Shown here piece by piece: positions 36,779 to 41,024 of a stretch of 41,024 bases of DNA (its first letter is position 1; each line of letters begins with the position of its first letter). The stretch comes from Chloroflexota bacterium (GTDB taxonomy: Bacteria > Chloroflexota > Anaerolineae > Anaerolineales > Anaerolineaceae). The stretch lies in NCBI GenBank assembly GCA_021789855.1, contig JAJYIW010000004.1:1-41024 (forward strand), read 5' to 3'. Below the pieces are notes generated by a model, which was not told the origin of the DNA, did not search any database, and saw only the letters and a list, made by a program, of their open reading frames with translations. A program made the translations under genes and the position numbers.

Positions 36779-38116
36779 TCAGCCCTGGCTGCTTGATCCC
36801 ATGGACGCCAGCATCATGCGAGCAGCCCGCCGGGCAATTTCGACTGCAAAATTGGTGCCGCGGTCCCAGGGATAAACCTGGCTCATGCTGGCAAAATAAA
36901 GCCCCTGGATAGGCGTGCGGATATCGGGAATATTCTGTGAGTGGTGGAGCAGCGGAATGGGCTGAGCATAAGTCGTGCGGTTGAGCCAGCTGGCGCGAAT
37001 CCACTCTGGCTGGAACTTCGGATTGAAGAAGGTCAATTTGGGGATAAACGTTTGCAAAAGCTCTTCTTTACTCAAGGAGAAATAAGGGTGATCCGTGTTG
37101 AGGTAATCGCCGATATAGACGATGTGGTCGCCGCCAAAATGCTGGGGCGAAATGTAGTTAGTATGTTCCACCAACGACAGGAACGGAAAACCGGCTGCCT
37201 TGGGCACATTGAACCAGTAGTACCCTTCTTCCGATAATTGATGTTTCAACGCCAGGATCAGGACAACAGCGCCCATATGCTTGAGAGCCAACAAACCCTG
37301 AAGATACGAGCCGGGAAGATCGGGAGCAAGCTGCGCCAACTGGCCAGGCGATACCGTTACCAGGCACTGGTCAAAATGGCCTCCCGCCTGGCCCGCAGCG
37401 TCAATTGCCAGGCCGCCGGCGCCTGGCGCACCGGGCGAAATCCGCGCTATGGGGGTGGATAAGCGAATCTCAACCCCCATCTGGCGCAGGCGATCCGCCA
37501 GCTTATCAGAGAAGGCTTGAAACCCGCCTTGAAAGGTGCCCAGGCGAGTCGTGCGGGAATGGAGCCGCGCCCACAGCCAGGCCATGTTGACGTCGTGGGC
37601 GTATTGATCGCCGAACTTTCCCATCAGCATCGGCTCCCACATGGCTTCATACACCCGGTCCCCCGCCCAGCGGCGCATCCAGGACTCGGCCGTATAACCT
37701 TCCAGGCTTTTCCAGTTTCCAGACAGGCGCAGGTAGGCCCCCACCAGGCCAAAACGGGCGGTATCGATCAGGGGATAATGTCGCAATAGAAACAAAGGGA
37801 TGTTTGAAAACATGGAGTCGAAAGGGTAAAACCGTCCCTGGTGGTACATCACGGTAACGGGCCGCGGGAAAATTACTTGACCCTGCCAGCCCAGCTCGTC
37901 GATCAGGCCCAACATGTAGCGATCCGAAGCAAACCAATGATGGTAATAGCGCTCAACCGACCAGTCCCAATGGGGCTCTTTAAAGCCGGCAGCCAGGCCG
38001 CCAACCCCTCCACTCCCCTCGTAGATCGTCACATGATGTCCGGCTCGCGACAGGTCATAAGCGGCCGCCATACCGCCAATGCCAGCCCCTATCACCGCAA
38101 TGTTCTTTTCCGCCAT
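36779..38116 (-). CDS. FAD-dependent oxidoreductase (amine oxidase / protoporphyrinogen oxidase-like)
   Basis: A 445-residue flavoprotein. The N-terminus is a textbook FAD-binding Rossmann motif, IAVIGAGIGGMAAAYDLSRAGHHVTIYE, followed by GGVGGLAAGF. The C-terminus has the flavin-contact segment LYFASMSQVYPWDRGTNFAVE. The middle (RYYHHWFASDRYMLGLIDELGW) resembles the COG1232 group that includes protoporphyrinogen oxidase, phytoene desaturase relatives and UDP-galactopyranose mutase-like proteins. Substrate is not predictable. The ATG at 38116 overlaps the upstream gene's stop, and the pair is likely cotranscribed. Given the neighbour, a lipid or glycan substrate is an attractive but unproven idea. 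Confidence 0.85.
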   Translation of the reverse strand: MAEKNIAVIGAGIGGMAAAYDLSRAGHHVTIYEGSGGVGGLAAGFKEPHWDWSVERYYHHWFASDRYMLGLIDELGWQGQVIFPRPVTVMYHQGRFYPFDSMFSNIPLFLLRHYPLIDTARFGLVGAYLRLSGNWKSLEGYTAESWMRRWAGDRVYEAMWEPMLMGKFGDQYAHDVNMAWLWARLHSRTTRLGTFQGGFQAFSDKLADRLRQMGVEIRLSTPIARISPGAPGAGGLAIDAAGQAGGHFDQCLVTVSPGQLAQLAPDLPGSYLQGLLALKHMGAVVLILALKHQLSEEGYYWFNVPKAAGFPFLSLVEHTNYISPQHFGGDHIVYIGDYLNTDHPYFSLSKEELLQTFIPKLTFFNPKFQPEWIRASWLNRTTYAQPIPLLHHSQNIPDIRTPIQGLYFASMSQVYPWDRGTNFAVEIARRAARMMLASMGSSSQG

Positions 38117-38118
38117 GT

Positions 38119-39153
38119 TCAACTCGCCTTTTCGACTTGAGGGATTTCGCCCCACTTATATCCTTCACGCAGGAAATAATACGCCCCTAATAAGGTGATC
38201 GGCAGCCATAACGCCGCGTGCAGCACCAGGGTGTATCCCGCCGCAATCGGGCCAGGCACGCCATAGAGCTGTAACACTGCGATCCCTGGCCCATCAAATG
38301 TGCCAATGTACCCCGGAGCAGAAGGCAGCGTGGTGGCCAGGTTAACCACCCCATTCATCAGCATCAACGCAAAAAAACTGACCTGAAAATGGAAAGCGTG
38401 CATCACAAACCAATACTTACCCGTTTCCAACAGCCAGATCACCGTTGAGGTCAGCAACACCATCAACGCCTCCTGGGGTGAACGCAATGACTCCAGGCCT
38501 CCCATGAATTTCTGGCTTACATCCCTGGTTTTTTGGCGAAAACGTTCTGGCGCCAGGTGGTCAATCGCCCAATTGACGACCCGCTCAGTGACCAGGGGGA
38601 ACATGGCTGCCAGGATAAAGACGGCCAGGGCGCCAAGGAAAATAACCGCGCCGCCGATGGCCAAATCCTGGATCGTGATCTGTCCAATCACCCCCAGCTC
38701 GATAATCCCTGCCGATCCTGAACCCCGAGTCACGCGAGTCAATTCGCCCAGGTTTAGGAAGACAAAACCCAGCATCACCACAGCGTCAAAGATACGCTCG
38801 ACGATGATCGTCGCCAGCGAAGCCGAGATCGACACCCCCTCCCGCCGCTTGAGCACGATGGCGCGCAACACCTCCCCGGCCCTGGCCGGGTAAATATTAT
38901 TCCCCATATAGCCGATGGCGACAATGGGGAACATGGTATTGGTAGGAATTTTTTTGAGCGGGCGCAAAAGATAATGCCAGCGCCAGGCCCTCGCCCATAC
39001 CGCCACCATATAAACCAGGATGCCCGGTAGCAGCCACAGGTAATCGGCCGACTCCAGCGTAGCCACCACATCCGTCAGTTTCAATTTACCTAAAGACCAA
39101 TACAGCAGTGCCAGGCTGATAAGGAGCCCAACCCAAAATTGCCAGCGTTTCAT
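38119..39153 (-). CDS. UPF0104/LPG-synthase-transmembrane-like flippase-type protein
   Basis: A 344-residue integral membrane protein with about eight helices. Landmarks of the lysylphosphatidylglycerol synthase transmembrane / AglD group are visible: WARAWRWHYLL after helix two, VAIGYMGNNIYPARAGEVLRAIVL, and the Pro/Gly-rich end TLPSAPGYIGTFDGPGIAVLQLYG. Related proteins occur as stand-alone putative lipid or polyprenol-sugar translocases. It lacks the soluble synthase domain of MprF. A -10 (extended TGG-TAGAAT) ends seven bases before the ATG, implying a leaderless mRNA. It is followed, with a short overlap, by the FAD oxidoreductase gene. Confidence 0.88.
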   Translation of the reverse strand: MKRWQFWVGLLISLALLYWSLGKLKLTDVVATLESADYLWLLPGILVYMVAVWARAWRWHYLLRPLKKIPTNTMFPIVAIGYMGNNIYPARAGEVLRAIVLKRREGVSISASLATIIVERIFDAVVMLGFVFLNLGELTRVTRGSGSAGIIELGVIGQITIQDLAIGGAVIFLGALAVFILAAMFPLVTERVVNWAIDHLAPERFRQKTRDVSQKFMGGLESLRSPQEALMVLLTSTVIWLLETGKYWFVMHAFHFQVSFFALMLMNGVVNLATTLPSAPGYIGTFDGPGIAVLQLYGVPGPIAAGYTLVLHAALWLPITLLGAYYFLREGYKWGEIPQVEKAS

Positions 39154-39160
39154 GGGCCAA

Positions 39161-39178
39161 ATTCTACCATGGTATACT
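39161..39178. promoter_or_regulatory. Divergent face-to-face extended -10 promoters, both leaderless
   Basis: Only 31 bp separate two divergent start codons. Minus strand: TGG-TAGAAT (-10 at 39166-39161), seven bases from the ATG at 39153. Plus strand: TGG-TATACT (-10 at 39173-39178), six bases from the ATG at 39185. Their TGG extensions share the palindrome TACCATGGTA (39165-39174). Polymerases cannot occupy both at once. Confidence 0.65.
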
Positions 39179-39184
39179 TAATTC

Positions 39185-41024
39185 ATGCCACTTATGACTG
39201 CTGTCGAGCTGGGTAAGTCGTATGGGCCCAAAGACATCTTCAGCCATTTATCTTTCAGCCTGCCTCACCATGCACGCTACGCCATTGTTGGCGCCAATGG
39301 GATTGGGAAAACCACCTTGCTGCGCGTTCTGGTTGGGCTGGAAGAGCCCTCCAGCGGCGTTATCCACTGCGCCAAAGGTTTACGGATTGGTTACCTGCCC
39401 CAGGAGGCTCAATATGCCTCCGATCAGACACTCTGGCAAGAATGCCTGACCGTATTTTCAGATTTATTGGCCCAGCAGGCCGAGCTGCACCGCCTGGAAG
39501 CCATGATGAGCCAGGAGAATCCTTCAGACGAAACTTTGTACACCTACGGGACTCGACAGCAAGCTTTTGAGCGCCAGGGAGGGTACACTTACGAACAGCG
39601 CATCCGGCTGACTTTGAGCGGGCTAGGCTTTTCACCATCCGATTATGATCGCCCGTTAAGCCAGCTTTCCGGGGGACAACGCACCCGCGCTTTGTTGGCT
39701 AACCTGTTGCTTCAAAACCCTGACCTGCTTCTGCTCGATGAGCCCACCAATCACCTGGACATTGCTGCAGTCGAATGGCTTGAAGCCTATTTGAAGGAGT
39801 GGGATGGGGGTGTGTTAATCGTTTCCCATGATCGCTATTTCCTTGACCAGGTTGCGCAAAATGTCCTGGAAATGACCCCGGCGTTGGAGCTTTACCACGG
39901 CAATTACAGCGCTTACCTGGCGCAGCGGGCAGAGCGCTACCAACGTCGCCTCGAAGAATACCAGGCGCAGGTAGAGATGGTCAGCAAGGAAGAGGATTAT
40001 ATTCGCCGCAACCTGGCCGGTCAAAACACCCGCCAGGCCCAGGGTCGGCGCAAACGCCTGGAACGCATGCTGGAAGAAGCCCGCCTCACCCCGCCTTCAG
40101 AGGGCAGAAAACTCCACCTGCACCTGCAGCCGGTCGCTCGTTCAGGCGACCTGGTGGTGCGCGCCAGTCTGCTCCAGGTAGGATACTTAGATGAAGGCCG
40201 CCCCTTATTCAATGTCCCCGACTTAACCCTGACGCGAGGTGAGTGTGCAGCCATCATCGGCCCGAACGGCGCGGGAAAAACTACTTTCTTAAAAACCCTT
40301 CTGAGCGAGATACCGGCTTATAGCGGCGAAGTCATCCTCGGCGCCAGCCTCTCCATCGGTTACTTTGCCCAGGCGCACGAAAGCCTGACAGCCGGCAACA
40401 ACCTGATGGACGAAATTCAATCAGCCGCGCCGAACATGCGACCCGCCGAAATACGCGACTACCTGGCAAAATTTCTTTTCACCGGCGATGATGTATTCAA
40501 AGTAGTATCCGTGCTTTCGGGTGGAGAGCGCAGCCGCCTGGCCCTGGCCAGGCTGGCCCTCACCGGCGCTAACCTGTTGTTATTGGATGAGCCGACCAAC
40601 CATCTCGACCTGCCTGCCCAGGAGGTTCTCCAATCCGTGCTATCCGATTACCCCGGCACCATCCTCCTGGTTTCGCATGATCGTTACCTGATCGATGCCC
40701 TGGCCACCCAAATTTGGGAAGTCGACCCGCAGCAAAGCACCCTACGCTTGTTTGACGGCACTTACAGCCAATATAAGCAGGCCCGCGAAGCTGAAGCCGC
40801 TGCCAGAGCTGTTTCAACCGAAAACAGTACGCCTGCCCCATCTCGAGCCAATCACGCACCGCCAGCCAACCCGCCCCAACGCCATTCGCGCCCACCTGCT
40901 GGGCCATCCAAAAATAATGAGCGCCTGCGCTTGCAACGCATTAAAGTATTGGAAGACGAAATATCCACCCTGGAAATGCAGCTCTCACGCCTGTCGCAAC
41001 AACTGGAGATCCCTCCTTCCGATC
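39185..41024 (+). CDS. ABC-F family ATPase, C-terminus cut by the window edge
   Basis: 613 residues are visible. ABC-F proteins are soluble twin ATPases acting on ribosomes (translation factors, antibiotic protection). Domain 1 has Walker A GANGIGKTT, signature LSGGQRTRA and Walker B LLLLDEPTNHLD. The linker (about 235-300) is charged and helical, as in the P-site tRNA interaction motif. Domain 2 has GPNGAGKTT, LSGGERSRLALARLAL and LLLLDEPTNHLD. A Pro/Ala-rich segment leads to a C-terminal coiled coil that runs off the end. The start is at 39185 (or ATG 39194). There is no Shine-Dalgarno; a -10 lies six bases upstream, implying leaderless expression. Subfamily cannot be fixed (Uup- or YdiF-like). 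Confidence 0.93.
   Translation, partial: MPLMTAVELGKSYGPKDIFSHLSFSLPHHARYAIVGANGIGKTTLLRVLVGLEEPSSGVIHCAKGLRIGYLPQEAQYASDQTLWQECLTVFSDLLAQQAELHRLEAMMSQENPSDETLYTYGTRQQAFERQGGYTYEQRIRLTLSGLGFSPSDYDRPLSQLSGGQRTRALLANLLLQNPDLLLLDEPTNHLDIAAVEWLEAYLKEWDGGVLIVSHDRYFLDQVAQNVLEMTPALELYHGNYSAYLAQRAERYQRRLEEYQAQVEMVSKEEDYIRRNLAGQNTRQAQGRRKRLERMLEEARLTPPSEGRKLHLHLQPVARSGDLVVRASLLQVGYLDEGRPLFNVPDLTLTRGECAAIIGPNGAGKTTFLKTLLSEIPAYSGEVILGASLSIGYFAQAHESLTAGNNLMDEIQSAAPNMRPAEIRDYLAKFLFTGDDVFKVVSVLSGGERSRLALARLALTGANLLLLDEPTNHLDLPAQEVLQSVLSDYPGTILLVSHDRYLIDALATQIWEVDPQQSTLRLFDGTYSQYKQAREAEAAARAVSTENSTPAPSRANHAPPANPPQRHSRPPAGPSKNNERLRLQRIKVLEDEISTLEMQLSRLSQQLEIPPSD

Overview
The window looks like a chromosomal segment of a monoderm, GC-rich bacterium of the phylum Chloroflexota, most likely class Anaerolineae. 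This is inferred, not proven. Support comes from Thr/Pro-rich linkers next to membrane anchors, an LPxTG-like tail, many small uncharacterised membrane proteins, a solitary dnaA, and the tRNA-Thr/Tyr/Thr-tuf arrangement. I see no insertion sequence, prophage or CRISPR array. Almost all of the sequence is coding.

Layout. 1-660 (minus): start of tuf behind three tRNA genes with two tandem promoters. 725-2330 (plus): a perfect promoter with a LexA-type palindrome between and over its hexamers, driving a four-helix membrane protein and a membrane-anchored lytic transglycosylase. 2321-4386 (minus): an OmpR-type two-component system. 4617-9895: a monotopic phosphoglycosyl transferase, a BMP-like lipoprotein, a DUF389-SH3 fusion, a phosphohexomutase and a sortase-like substrate. 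9926-17590 (minus): a seven-gene operon of unknown function built around a MutL-type ASKHA ATPase with no mutase beside it. It also encodes two six-helix proteins, two single-domain anchored proteins (one with a zinc ribbon and eleven Trp motifs), a small soluble protein and a barrel-type protein. 17940-18437: rubrerythrin. 18615-25915 (plus): a compact surface-glycan operon (UDP-GlcNAc to UDP-ManNAcA, an acyltransferase, three GT4 glycosyltransferases and a lipid kinase). 25925-27322 (minus): dihydrolipoyl dehydrogenase. 27473-33821 (plus): a degenerate receiver domain fused to what looks like an inactivated IS200/Y1 transposase domain, then DNA polymerase I, then a large TPR protein. 33832-36288 (minus): a secreted repeat protein and dnaA with a repeat-flanked promoter. 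36779-39153 (minus): an FAD oxidoreductase and a UPF0104-type membrane protein. 39185-end (plus): an ABC-F ATPase cut by the window edge.

How genes work together. The glycan operon, the phosphoglycosyl transferase and the phosphohexomutase fit together as a cell-envelope polysaccharide pathway. polA and dnaA are core replication genes. The LexA-box operon would link DNA damage to wall hydrolysis. A striking regulatory theme is that at least six genes have a sigma-70-like -10 element ending 6-7 nt before the start codon, which predicts leaderless mRNAs.

The strongest candidates for something undescribed are the receiver/Y1-transposase-like fusion (27473-28576), the MutL-centred membrane operon (9926-17590), and the LexA-box muralytic operon (725-2330). 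All assignments are from reading the sequence; no database search was run.
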